A stretch of 64,000 nucleotides of DNA. It comes from Protula sp. h YS-2021. Taxonomy: Eukaryota > Annelida > Polychaeta > Sabellida > Serpulidae. The DNA is taken from NCBI GenBank assembly GCA_949752745.1, contig OX457024.1, positions 52,469,810-52,533,809 on the forward strand, read 5' to 3'. The translations under genes were made by a program, and so were the position numbers. Every line of letters begins with the position of its first letter. Position 1 is the stretch's first letter. Shown here in pieces: positions 11,003 to 21,455 of this stretch. The notes under the pieces are model-generated. The model saw only the letters and a list, made by a program, of their open reading frames with translations. It was not told the origin of the DNA and did no database searches.

Positions 11003-11719
11003 TCAGTGGTTCATAAGTGAGTAAACGAGTATATTTACCGTTTCAGCCACGTGCAGCGATGACCGGACATCCTCCCCTGACATCACCGTCAAAACACGCA
11101 TTTTGTTCTCCATCTTCGTGGATGAATAAAGATAAATTAGTATCTTATTAATTTGCCTCCACCTGTCGCAATGGTCAGGGGTTATAACGGGTCCGTATAC
11201 GCGGCCCAAATGAGGACGTCCGTATTTCAAAAATAGCTTGTGCCCGCCATCAACAAAATCCAGCGCATGCGCCCACTCATGAATCACCGTGTCGAGCAGG
11301 CTTTGAGCGGAGATAATATCGTTTAAATAAACTACTATTCTGAAATTACGTCGAGACAGGCGCTCTGTCGTCCCTTCACATCGAATTGAAGGTATTGCTG
11401 GATCATTCAAAATCCTAAGCAATACTTTAAAACTATACCCCGCTTTCTCTGAAAAGGACGACACCATCAGCGCCGTCTCCTCGGCAACCAGACGTTTCAA
11501 GTTTAAAGATATGGTTCTCCACTTCAAAACCTTGTTCTGTGTTATCCCCCTCTCTATAAAATAGCAGGGGATTAGCTCTCCACGGTTATTCGTGGGCTTG
11601 CCGAAACATGCTATATCCTGCAGAGGGCGTGGCTCTGCTTCCTTCTTAAACTGCAGGAAGAAAGACTCTGCAGTGATAACGGCACATTTTCCAAAATTAT
11701 ATTGGCGTGTAACTTCCAT
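11003..11719 (-). CDS. SprT-like zinc metalloprotease
   Basis: 238 codons from ATG 11719. Around residues 140-160 is 'VIHEWAHALDFVDGGH', an HExxH zinc-protease motif with the catalytic Glu. About 28 residues later 'PDHCDRW-QINKIL' supplies a probable third His ligand followed by a helix, the spacing and context of SprT/SPRTN proteases. Those proteases cut DNA-protein crosslinks; in a protein-primed Polinton, where a protein stays on the DNA 5' ends, such an activity would make sense, but this is inference. No zinc ribbon is seen after it. Near the 3' end the codons GAAACG are followed by GTAAAT, so a spliced last exon is possible. It is intact as read. Confidence 0.65.
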   Translation of the reverse strand: MEVTRQYNFGKCAVITAESFFLQFKKEAEPRPLQDIACFGKPTNNRGELIPCYFIERGITQNKVLKWRTISLNLKRLVAEETALMVSSFSEKAGYSFKVLLRILNDPAIPSIRCEGTTERLSRRNFRIVVYLNDIISAQSLLDTVIHEWAHALDFVDGGHKLFLKYGRPHLGRVYGPVITPDHCDRWRQINKILIYLYSSTKMENKMRVLTVMSGEDVRSSLHVAETVNILVYSLMNH

Positions 11720-12798
11720 TTTATTTGATCTATCGAAAATTATCCGTGAAACTAAAATCGCGTGAAAATCTTGTGAAGTTCGGCTTAACTGGTTTTACCT
11801 CTAAATGAGATGATGTCTTATGTTAACATGAGCATTTATAGCAGTATTGGAGAAGAGTAGCTTCATATCTCAGGAATAGGTGTCAGTGAATTAATTTTCC
11901 AATTAGAGGTAGAATTAATTTTAGAATTTTTCATTGTGCTAGTGGTGGTGGGAATAAGAGGTAGAAGTGTCGAGAAGTATTATCTTTTAAATGCATGTCA
12001 CCTTTTATTTGTTTACTTATGCATTATATCTTTTGAAATGGTGAGTTTGTGGACAAGAAGAATTAGAAAAGGTAGTAATAAAATACAACATGTTCCCGAA
12101 CTCTCGCATTATTTATTCTATAAAAATGAAAGCATATTTAACAAATATTTACATCATTATCGGCATTTTTACACTCATTTATTCATTTCATTGGACTTTC
12201 GTTAATTCTGACATGCAACAGTGGACATGTAACAGGTGACAAATAATTAATTTCACTCAATGACCCACCCAACCCCACTCCCTTTCTCACTCGCAATTGG
12301 ATAGAAATACCTAGCGCGCATGCGCTACTGCTATCAATTAATACGCCTCAGTCATTTTTTGTATCACAATTCGTTTAACATCATGGTTCATGACTTGACC
12401 ACGCCCATACTCGCTCTTTCATTGTTCGCTATTACAAATCTTCGCTAATTTTACTACATCTTTGGGCTGACAGTTTTTGTATCACAATTCGTATAACATC
12501 ATGGTTCATGACTTGACCACGCCCATACTCACCCTTTCATTGTTCGCGTCCATAACTATAATGTCAAGACGAATTTTGGTCATTCAGCAATTTGACAGCT
12601 AAGAGACAACACTACACAAATCAATACATAAACTGGAAAAAGTAAATTTTCCCAACATAATTGAGCATAGCTAGTGATCATTCAGCAATTTGCGGCCTAA
12701 GAGTCAACACGACACAAGTCAATACGTAAACTGGAAAAAAGTAAATTTTCTCTGCATCATTGAGGATATATCTTCAAAAAGTAGAACCAACATGTCTT
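11720..12798. repeat. Non-coding spacer with two local duplications
   Basis: Two diverged direct-repeat pairs are seen. One of about 80 bp, with the core CATGGTTCATGACTTGACCA, lies at about 12354-12430 and 12474-12550. One of about 65 bp, with the core TTCAGCAATTTG, lies at about 12582-12645 and 12681-12745. The 11936-12205 open frame has no family features and I do not call it a gene. Confidence 0.5.
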
Positions 12799-13341
12799 CT
12801 ACACAAAGCTGTCCTTCTCAGGTGAGTCATTTGGTGGATGTAATTCCAATTTTTGCTGCATATTCTTCATCTTTAGTCGCGATCCTATTTTCTTCTTACG
12901 AAACAAGAGAATAGCCAGAATTATAAATATTTCTGTAACACTGAAGGTAATGGTCATCCATAATTTGAAATTATCGCCCTTTCCCTCAACTTGTGTGCGT
13001 AGAATGACAGAAGAATTTGCACAGTCATGGTCAATGTAAAATATGTGATCATTCCACTGTTTGAGAATTTCTGAACAGGGAAGGGAGGGGTTATCCTGAA
13101 ATGTCAAAAACTCGAGTCTAGGCCACTTTTCCGCATTCAGCAATGGTAGTGATATCAGATGGGTATCTTTAATATCTAAATAGACTATATTTTCTCGTAT
13201 TGAAGAATTTATCTTTGGAAATTCAACCAAATGGCTGCATTGTAGCGTTTCCATGTTTGGACAAATGCATCCTTTCACGTTACAAGTTGAAATCACAGAA
13301 ACGCACAGCGCCAAAATTGCTCCCTTAAGTAGTAAAACCAT
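12799..13341 (-). CDS. LRR-type single-pass membrane protein
   Basis: 180 codons from ATG 13341. Residues 1-24 form a signal peptide. An LRR N-cap-like cysteine cluster ('C-x4-C-x-C-x7-C') follows. One or two leucine-rich strands ('IVYLDIKDTHLISLP', 'LEFLTFQDNPSLPC') come next, with a closing cysteine and an N-glycosylation site. A transmembrane helix lies at about residues 130-150 ('SVTEIFIILAILLF'), then RKKK and a 30-residue charged cytoplasmic tail. The layout is that of a type I membrane protein. It faces the SprT-like gene's strand and is the intact relative of 9892-10797. Possible roles are virion envelope or surface protein, receptor decoy, or captured host immune receptor; the sequence alone does not decide. 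Confidence 0.65.
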   Translation of the reverse strand: MVLLLKGAILALCVSVISTCNVKGCICPNMETLQCSHLVEFPKINSSIRENIVYLDIKDTHLISLPLLNAEKWPRLEFLTFQDNPSLPCSEILKQWNDHIFYIDHDCANSSVILRTQVEGKGDNFKLWMTITFSVTEIFIILAILLFRKKKIGSRLKMKNMQQKLELHPPNDSPEKDSFV

Positions 13342-13419
13342 TTTAAATTCCGTGTATTCGTCTCAACCTCGCAAATGAAACTGGCGCATATTTCCTCAAA
13401 CCTCATTATATATATATGT

Positions 13420-14945
13420 ATGCACGGGAACCCTTAGTAGTCCTCACCATTCCTCTCTCCCTCCCCGTCCCACCTTCACCATTCCTCTCCCCCTCCCCGT
13501 CCCACCCTCACACCCCTCCCCCACCCCAGGCTCCCCAAACATTTTTTCAAAATTCAAAATTATTCTTCTTCATTCTTATCTTTTCCACCACCCTCCCCAT
13601 ACCATCCATGGGAACCCTTTCTAATACCCATCATTCCTTCATTCCTCTTACTCCCCCCCCCCACCCTTAGACTCCTCCCCCACCCCGGGCACCCTTGAAA
13701 TGTTTCAAAATTCAAAATTATACTCCCCCAATCTTTACCACCACCCTCCCTCACCCCCTCCATGGGAACCCTTCTTAGCCCCCACCATTCCTTCTCCCCT
13801 CTCCCTTCCCGTCCCACCCGCATACTCCTCCCCCAACCCCCCGGGTTCCCCTGAACTGTTTCAAAATTCAAAATTTTACTTCCCCAATCTTTACCTCGAC
13901 CCGTCCTCCAACCCCACTATGGAATGCCTTTTAGTCCCCTCGATACCTCTCGCCCTCCCCGTCCCCGCCCTCAGTCCCCTCCCCCACCCCCGGGCTCCCC
14001 TGAAATGGTTAAAAATTCAAAATTTTACTTCTTCATTCTTTACCGCCACCCTCCCTCAACCCTTCCCAGACTCCACCCCCACTCCCCTCCCCACCCCACC
14101 CTCAAACCCCTCCCCCACCCCCCCGGGCTCCCCTGAAATGGTTAAAAATTCAAAATTTTACTTCTTCATTCTTTACCGCCACCCTCCCTCAACCCTTCCA
14201 TGGGAACCCTTCCCAGACTCCACCCCTACCCCCCTCCGCCCCACCCTCAATCCCCTCCCCCACCCCCGGGCTCCCCCGAAATGGTTAAAAATTCAAAATT
14301 TTACTTCTTCATTCTTTACCGCCACCCTCCCTCAACCCTTCCATGGGAACCCTTCCCAGACTCCACCCCCCGCCCCTCCGCCCCACCCTCAAACCCCTCC
14401 CCCACCCCCGGGCTCCCCCGAAATGGTTTAAAATTCAAAATTTTACTTCTTCATTCTTTACCGCCACCCTCCCTCAACCCTTCCATGGGAACCCTTCCCA
14501 GACTCCACCCCACCCCCCTCCGCCCCACCCTCAAACCCCTCCCCCACCCCCGGGCTCCCCCGATATGGTTAAAAATTCAAAATTTTACTTCTTCATTCTT
14601 TACCGCCACCCTCCCTCAACCCTTCCATGGGAACCCTTCCCAGACTCCACCCCACCCCACCCTCCGCCCCACCCTCAAACCCCTCCCCCACCCCCGGGCT
14701 CCCCCGAAATGGTTAAAAATTCAAAATTATACTCCCCTAATCTTTACCGCCACCCTCACTCAACCCTTCCATGGGAACCCTTCCCAGACTCCTCCCCCCC
14801 TCCGCCCCACCCTCAAAAACCCTCCCCACCCCCGGGCTCCCCGGAAATGGTTAAAAATTCAAAATTTTACTCCCCCAATCTTTAACGCCACCCTCCCGCA
14901 ATCCTTCCATGGGAACCCTTCCCAGACTCCACCCCCACCCCCCCT
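13420..14945. repeat. C-rich minisatellite, about 142-bp unit
   Basis: The anchor ATGGTTAAAAATTCAAAATT recurs, with slight variation, at 14005, 14138, 14281, 14423, 14565, 14709 and 14847, giving spacings of 133-144 bp. More diverged copies run upstream to about 13440. Each unit has long C runs ('CCCTCCCCCACCCCCGGG'), so the minus strand has strong G-quadruplex potential. The Pro-rich open frames in it are by-products. The array ends directly at the first zinc finger of PolB. Confidence 0.9.
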
Positions 14946-15530
14946 AACACTCAACTACACTCTTGCGGTCATTGTGGGCGGGAATTTGACAACGGTTACA
15001 ATTTGAATTCACACATGAAGGCATGTAAAAAACAAAAGAAGAGGGAACTCCACTCTTGTCATCAGTGCGGGCGGGAATTTGACAATGGTTACAACTTGAA
15101 AACACACATGAAGGCATGTACAAAACAAAATAACACTCAATTACACTCTTGCGAACATTGTGGGCGGGAATTTGGCAGCGGTAACAATTTGAAATCACAC
15201 ATGAAGGCATGTACAAAACAAAATAACACTCAATTACACTCTTGCGAACATTGTGGGCGGGAATTTGGCAGCGGTAACAATTTGAAATCACACATGAAGG
15301 CATGTACAAAACAAAATAACACTCAACTACACTCTTGCGGTCATTGTGGGCGGGAATTTGGCAGCGGTAACAATTTGAAATCACACATGAAGGCATGTTC
15401 AAAACAAAATAACACTCAACTACACTCTTGCGATCATTGTGGGCGGGAATTTGACAACGGTTACAATTTGAATTCACACATGAGGGCATGTAAAAAACAA
15501 AAAAAGAGGGAACTGCACTCTTGCCGTGAC
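14946..15530 (+). repeat. 93-bp coding repeat: homogenised zinc fingers
   Basis: Six 31-residue units follow one another. Each has 'HSC-x2-CGREF-x5-NL-x2-HM-AC' and a KQN/KQK-rich linker. Two adjacent units are identical at the protein level. More diverged fingers follow downstream. The pattern suggests recent unequal exchange or gene conversion within the array. Confidence 0.9.
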
Positions 15531-18500
15531 TGTGGACGGGAATTTGACAACGCGTACAATTTGCAAACTCACTCAAATTACTGCGGAAAGAGAATAAAAA
15601 AATTAACGTGTAAGCAATGTGGTGGGGAATTCGGGACAGAGAAGAACTTAAATGATCACACTCTCAAGTGCAAGAAAAGGCAGCAGACACATGATAAATA
15701 TAAATGTCAAATATGTGATAGAGCTTTCTCTTCGGAATATGACAAAAATCAACATGAACTTGAATGTCTTCACAAGAAAACTTTGGCGGAGAAAAACTCT
15801 AGCATTGAAAAATGCAATAAATGTGGGGATACAGTGGTGTACCATAATTTGGAAAGCCATGAAAAGAATTGCATGAAGAGAGGAGCACCCAATCCCCAAA
15901 ACCCGATATGTCAAAACTCACCCACTGACCATTCCCCTCAATCCGCATCATCTAACACCTTGAAATTGTCTTCAAATTCCAATCAAATTGGAATGGGAGA
16001 ACACTCGTGCCCCATTTGTTTGAAAAATTTCTCAACCCATGTCATGTTGCGAAAACATACGCAGAGGGGTAAATGCAAGCGTCGGATGTGTAGATATTGT
16101 GGAGCGGTTCGCCATTGCGATAGATCATTAAAATCCCACGAACGGGTATGCCCGCGAAAACCGAATGACAATTTGGAAAATGATACTTCCGACTTCGAAT
16201 GCAAGAATGCAAGAATGCAAGAAAAACATATTAAGAAATGTAGAACACCATTTCATAAGTGTTCGAAATGTGATAAAAACTTTGAAAATTTTAAAAACAA
16301 GAAAGATCATGAATTGATATGTCAAGCGCCCTCGCGAGCCAGAGCAGGAGTCTTTTTTACATGTAGATTGTGCAAGAACGTCTTTCCAAATAGAAAAGAA
16401 TTGTTTGTTCACCAAACGGATTTGCATGGTATGGGCGAAGAAAATTTACTCCCATTACCATGGCAGAATAATGAGGCACCTTGGGAAAGAAATGGGGACA
16501 CTAATGACTCGCTAAGAATAGCTTATCAATCGAATCGTCATCTTATTCGAGCGCCCTCTCAGGTGTATTCTTATCCGAGAGTATACAATCTACCGGTGAC
16601 AAATAATGTTGACACTGTGGATATGGTAAATTTTTTACACCAAATTTTAGATATGGAAGAGACAAGTTTCAAGGTAAATATTAATTTTGGATATATACTG
16701 TTTCATAGAGAAACCCAAGAGTACAGATATTTTCGCCCCAACCCGCAAAGTGGATTTCTCGATACCCCATTTCGTATATCCGATCATAACGATGTTGAGG
16801 ATGTCCAACGCATTTTGGAAGCAAAGAATATTATAGAGTTTCTCTTAAATGAAAGAGAAGACACCAAATCAATACTTGTCTTGATAACAAATATGCAGAT
16901 TACTGTTTACCCGATGGACGGCCATGTTGGGAAAGGAAATCTTCCTGCATTTTTGCTGAATAACCCGAACATTGTGTCTTTCCAAAACGATAGAAATAAC
17001 CTTCCTTTCGAAGATTACCTATGTGCTTTTCGCTGCATAGCGCGCCAATTAAGAGGAGCGGATTTTACAGAAGAGAATGTCACAGAATTATTTACGCAGT
17101 GGTTGGAATTCTCTCACCAACATTGCTCTCAAACTGATTTTAAAGGTGTTACATTTGAACAAATTCCGGATCTTGAAGCCTGTTTTGCCATAAACATAAA
17201 TGTTTATTGTTTGGAGGAAACCATCAATGCGCAGTTGTTATGTACAGATCGCTTCTACAATATGATACAACTATGAATTTAAATATTTACAACTCTCACT
17301 TAAGCTTCATCCGAAATATTGGCAGCTTTTGCAAATCCTACAAATGCTCTAAATGTGGCTTTACAGCGAAAAGGTCCGACAATATAAAGTCTCACCAGAG
17401 ATCATGCAGCGGAAAAACCAAACTCAAATATCCAGGGGGGTTCTATAAACCTAATATTGATATTTTTGAAGAGGCTGAATCCCTAAACATCGACATCCCG
17501 CAAAAGGATAGATTTTACCCATGGTTTGCTACATTTGATTTTGAGGCCATGTTGAGAAATCTCGGTGATAGTGAAACCAATTTGAAATGGATAAGCGAAC
17601 ATTTGGTTGTGTCAGTCGCCATGAGTAGTAATGTTCCCGGCTACACTCAACCTTTCTGCATTGTTAATCTGAATACAGATGAGATACCTGGAAAATATAC
17701 AGTCCCATGCAGAGAAGCTTTCTCGGGCAAAGTGGAAATACGTCTTCGATTCAATAGAAGGACAAATCAAGTTTTGGAATTCTGTGCCTACTTGTTGGAT
17801 ATATAACATAGATGAATCACGTTCTGGAGAGGTTCCCGAAATTACCGTTCAAAACATGGTGGCCGAGTTGGAGGGGTTCAAAGGGAAGTTTTCGAATTTC
17901 TGCAGGGTTTTACCGGTGGTCGGATTTAACTCCTCCAAGTACGATCTCAACCTTGTTAAGGGGAAGTTGGCTAAATTTCTTCACCTAGACGACCCTTATG
18001 CTTTCACAGTTAAGAAAAACTACAGTTATTCATGCATTAACTCTGGAAAATTTAAGTTTTTTGATATCTTATCCTATCTACCACCTGGAACTTCATATTC
18101 AAAGTTCCTCAAGGCTTTTGGAGTGCAGGAAAAGAAATCCTTCTTCCCTTACGAATATCTCGATTCTGAACAGAAATTGGACGATCCGAGTTTACCTCCT
18201 TTAGGTAAAGCTTGGTACTCTTCCCTAAAAGGTAAGAGTGTTTTGGATGATGGAGTAAAGTCTCCCGAAGAAAATTACACCGATCTCTTATCAATCTGGC
18301 GTGAAAACAATATGAAAAGCTTGGGAGATTTTCTATCCTATTACAATTGCTTAGATGTTGGTCCCTTCATTACAGCTGTGGAGAAAATGCTTCTCTTCTA
18401 CAAAGAAAAAGGTGTGCAAATGTTTAAATCCAGCATAAGTGTGCCAGGTATAGCAAGGACATTGCTATTTCAAGCCGCTAGCGACGCGAGGGCTCACTTC

Positions 18501-19487
18501 GCTCTAGCGAATGAGAAAAACAAAGACATGTATGAAGTTTTTAAAGCGAACTTGGTGGGAGGTCCTTCTATAATTTATCATAGATATCATGCTCGCGGAG
18601 AAACATTTATTAGAGGGAATAAAAACGTTCCCTGTGAAAATATTGTGGGATATGATGCAAATAGTCTTTATTTATATTCTCTTTCCGACTCGATGCCCAC
18701 GGGTAATTACATTCGTCGAAAATCGGAAAATAATTTCGCACCGGAAGTTTCAGAAAAATATACTGCAATGTTTGATTACATAGATTATCTTAACACTAAG
18801 GGAGGGAGATTCGTGCGTAAACAAAATTCGGGAAAGGAAAAAAGATTTGGGCCATATTTTGTAGACGGGTGGGAACCACCTCTTGCAGGAGAAATGGGGA
18901 AAGGACGCGTTGTAGAATTCCACGGCTGCTACTGGCACGGTCATGAAGGGTGCTATCTAACAAAACATGTGAAAGATAAGGAATTAATGGAAAAAAGATT
19001 AAATAGAACCAGACTCCGAACTCATTTCCTAAGATCACTGGGGTTGGAGGTAATAGAGGTTTGGGAATGCGAGTATAAAGCTAAGTTAAAATTTGATCGC
19101 GAATTGAAGGCCTTTGTACATGCGCGGAAGCCTCAATTTTATCAGAAATTTCCTTCTTCAGTTGGCGAGGATGTTATTCTCGAGTCCGTGAAAAACGGAT
19201 TACTTTTCGGGGCTTTAGAGGTTGACATCCAAGTCTTAGAAAAGGACTATGACAAATGGAGTGAGTTTTCTCCTCTTTTTTGCTCTGTGGATGTTCCGTT
19301 TGAATCTATTGGGAGTACAATGCAGGATTATTGGAAATCCACGCATATGAATCCAAACGGAGAGCCACAAAAATTCCCCAAGAAAAGATTGTTGGTTGGT
19401 GGAATGAAGGGGGAGAAACTCTTGCTGTCGACATCCCTTCTGAAGTGGTATCTCGAACATGGTCTGGAAGTGACAAAAATTCACCAG

Positions 19488-19661
19488 GTAAGGAATTTCT
19501 ATCTTGGGTGGTAATATATATATCAAAATTCTAAATGAATTATATTTGAAATTGTCTTGAATATTTACGGGAGTATTTTAAAGCTTATTAGAATGACTGT
19601 AGTAATTAGGTAAATGCTGATGAAATTTGCTGAATAATTATTTGTAATTTATATCCTACAG
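19488..19661 (+). other. Intron 1 of element 2 PolB
   Basis: CAG|GTAAGG donor and CCTACAG acceptor, 174 bp, phase 0. Removing it joins the codons before motif B to the 'EFTPQRCF' block found at that place in other Polinton polymerases. Unspliced, the frame reads into stops. Confidence 0.8.
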
Positions 19662-19871
19662 TTATTCGAGTTTACTCCGCAAAGGTGCTTCCGCACCTTC
19701 ACCGAAGATGTGAGTAGCGCCAGGCGCGAGGGTGACGAGGACCCGTCTAAACTCGTCATAGGGGACTCCATGAAGTTGCTGGGAAACAGTGCATATGGCG
19801 GCATCATTATGGATAAGAGCAAGCACAGAACCATAACTTATGTCGAAGGAAAACTCATGCTTGCACGAGCG

Positions 19872-20002
19872 GTGAGAAACTTTATGAATATTTTCCAGAG
19901 AAAAGATTCAGTCTGATAATTTCCATAGTAATTTTGAAATGCATGCATGTGGTACACATGGTAAATTAGCTATGAATTATCTATGTTTTATTATGCCTGC
20001 AG
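19872..20002 (+). other. Intron 2 of element 2 PolB
   Basis: GCG|GTGAGA donor and CCTGCAG acceptor, 131 bp, phase 0. Splicing keeps the frame between the motif B exon and the motif C exon (20003-20824). Confidence 0.8.
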
Positions 20003-20824
20003 GTGAATGATCCTCTCTTCAGACACTTCACCAATCTCGCCGATGACTTTTACGAGGTTGAGAAAGCGAAGAGGATTATCCCGCTAGACTTGCCCATCCA
20101 GCTTGGTTTCCAAGTGCTGCAAATCGCGAAACTTCGCATGCTGGCCTTCTACTATGACTTCCTCGTGAAATTTATTCCCAAGGAATTCTTTCAACTCACA
20201 GAAATGGACACTGACTCGTTCTATCTCGCTTTAGGTGGTCCAGACCTGCGTAGTGTGGTCAAACCAGAACTACGCAAAGAGTTTGATGAAGCAATATCGG
20301 GTCAGTGTAGAGATGATGTCGACTTTTCCAAAATGTGGTTGCCCAGAGAGTGCTGCACTAAGCACATTAAATTCGATAAGAGGGTCCCTGGGTTATTTAA
20401 GGTCGAATACAGCGGTGAAAAAATGATTAGCTTATGTAGTAAGAGCTACATTATAGTGAATGGGTCAGATTATAAAATGAGCACCAAAGGCGTGAATAAA
20501 TATCAAATTTCTGAAGCATATGATAAATTTGAGAAGGCTCTGAATTGTGAAACAACGGTAACCGTAGAAAACAAGGGTTTTCGGCCGCTAAACAACAAGG
20601 TCTACACGTACTCACAGAACAAAATTGGGTTTAATTACTTTTACTGTAAGCGGGAGGTACTAGCCGACAAGGTGTCAACAAAGCCCCTAGACATTTTATT
20701 AAGTCCGTGCCCCATTCAGAAGTGTGAAATATGTTCAGTTCATACCACATATTTTCAGAAAACGAGTGGTGGTATGTATTTTTGCAATTCCTGTGCTTCA
20801 TTTATTGACCATGTATTTGATTAG

Positions 20825-21059
20825 TGGTTTGAATGTATTGGGGGAAGGGGGGGGGGGGAATTAATGTAATTGGTATGAATGCTTTAAATATAGAAGCATG
20901 AAATGAGAGTATTTTGATCATTTATTCATATATGTTTATTTTCTGTTAATTACATCTTGAATACATGTTATACTTATTTCACATGTGTTATTTACATTTT
21001 GAATACATGCAATGCAAATAAAGATATTTATACATTGAAATGAAACTATGATTCTTTAT
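20825..21059. other. Convergent intergenic region of element 2
   Basis: AT-rich with a G9 run near 20850 and AATAAA-like signals on both strands (about 21016-21021 on +). It probably carries the 3' ends of PolB and of the minus-strand structural genes. No gene is seen. Confidence 0.5.
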
Positions 21060-21454
21060 TTTCTACTATACTCTTTGAAAATGTTGTCGACAAACTCACT
21101 GACTTTTACTTCATTATTTAACAATATGTCATCATGAAAAAATGGACTATTTCATTGAAAGAATGCCCCTTACATCTTAAATGCCCCTTACGAGATGAGA
21201 AAATCGGAAAAATCAGACCCATACACTTTTGGGGGCTTGCCTAGAGAATAAAAAAATTCGGATTGATTAGATGAAGTCAAAAAGACAGTTACCCAATGCT
21301 TCCCACCCCCGCGAAATGAATCGGTATTCACTACAAAAAACTGAGGTTTAATAGGTTTTAGTCTATACAGTTCATCGCGAGCACAAATGCCTCCAAAATA
21401 CGGTCTTGTGACAGTGTTCGATGACAATAATATTTCAAGGTCACTAGAATACAT
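21060..21454 (-). pseudogene. Adenain-like cysteine protease, active-site Cys lost
   Basis: The likely start is ATG 21454, just after the capsid gene's stop. The N-terminal half is good: 'KPQFFVVNTD', then 'GKHWVTVF' with the catalytic His, then 'SEFFYSLG', where the family usually has 'EYFDSLG/YG' (the acidic residue is Tyr here). A stop occurs at 21188-21190. About 60 codons that should contain the 'CG-YC' cysteine motif are missing. They are replaced by a short 'TAAGGGGCATT' duplication, after which a C-terminal helix (about 21065-21135) resumes in another frame. In adenovirus-like particles this enzyme cleaves precursor proteins. Confidence 0.75.
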
Positions 21455-21455
21455 A

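Larger units (their letters stand above)
14946..20824 (+). pseudogene. Polinton PolB with zinc-finger array and two introns (element 2)
   Basis: Protein-primed family B DNA polymerase. About 14 C2HC/C2H2-like fingers come first (14946-16430). Next is a region with a 'CAFRCIARQL' motif, possibly OTU-like. The exonuclease motifs are ATFDFEA, GFNSSKYDLN and YNCLDV. Palm motif A is YDANSLYLY, motif B is KLLGNSAYG and motif C is MDTDSF, all intact. Between A and B is a Vsr-like nuclease insert ('EFHGCYWHGHEGC', 'VIEVWECE'; about 18780-19100). Introns with GT-AG ends lie at 19488-19661 and 19872-20002. The frame shifts at about 17207-17276 and again at about 17679-17806. No clear start codon precedes the first finger; ATG 15003 is the first in frame. 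Confidence 0.85.

Noticed and set aside
11936..12205. 89-codon open frame
   Set aside because: AT-rich, no signal, domain, or neighbour support; typical chance frame.
9892..13341. Retroviral or herpes-type envelope glycoproteins
   Set aside because: No fusion peptide, furin site or heptad pattern seen. The cysteine layout fits LRR caps better.
13416..15006. Long Pro-rich open frames in several frames
   Set aside because: They are by-products of a C-rich 142-bp minisatellite with a unit length not fixed to three. No conserved start, and the frame changes between units.
15100..15500. Regular direct repeats resembling a CRISPR array
   Set aside because: The 93-bp units are coding and contain no unique spacers; this is animal DNA.
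14944..15576. 210-codon minus-strand frame with repeated CQIPAHN-like units
   Set aside because: It is the antisense of the 93-bp zinc-finger repeats of PolB. The plus strand has the known Cys/His pattern.
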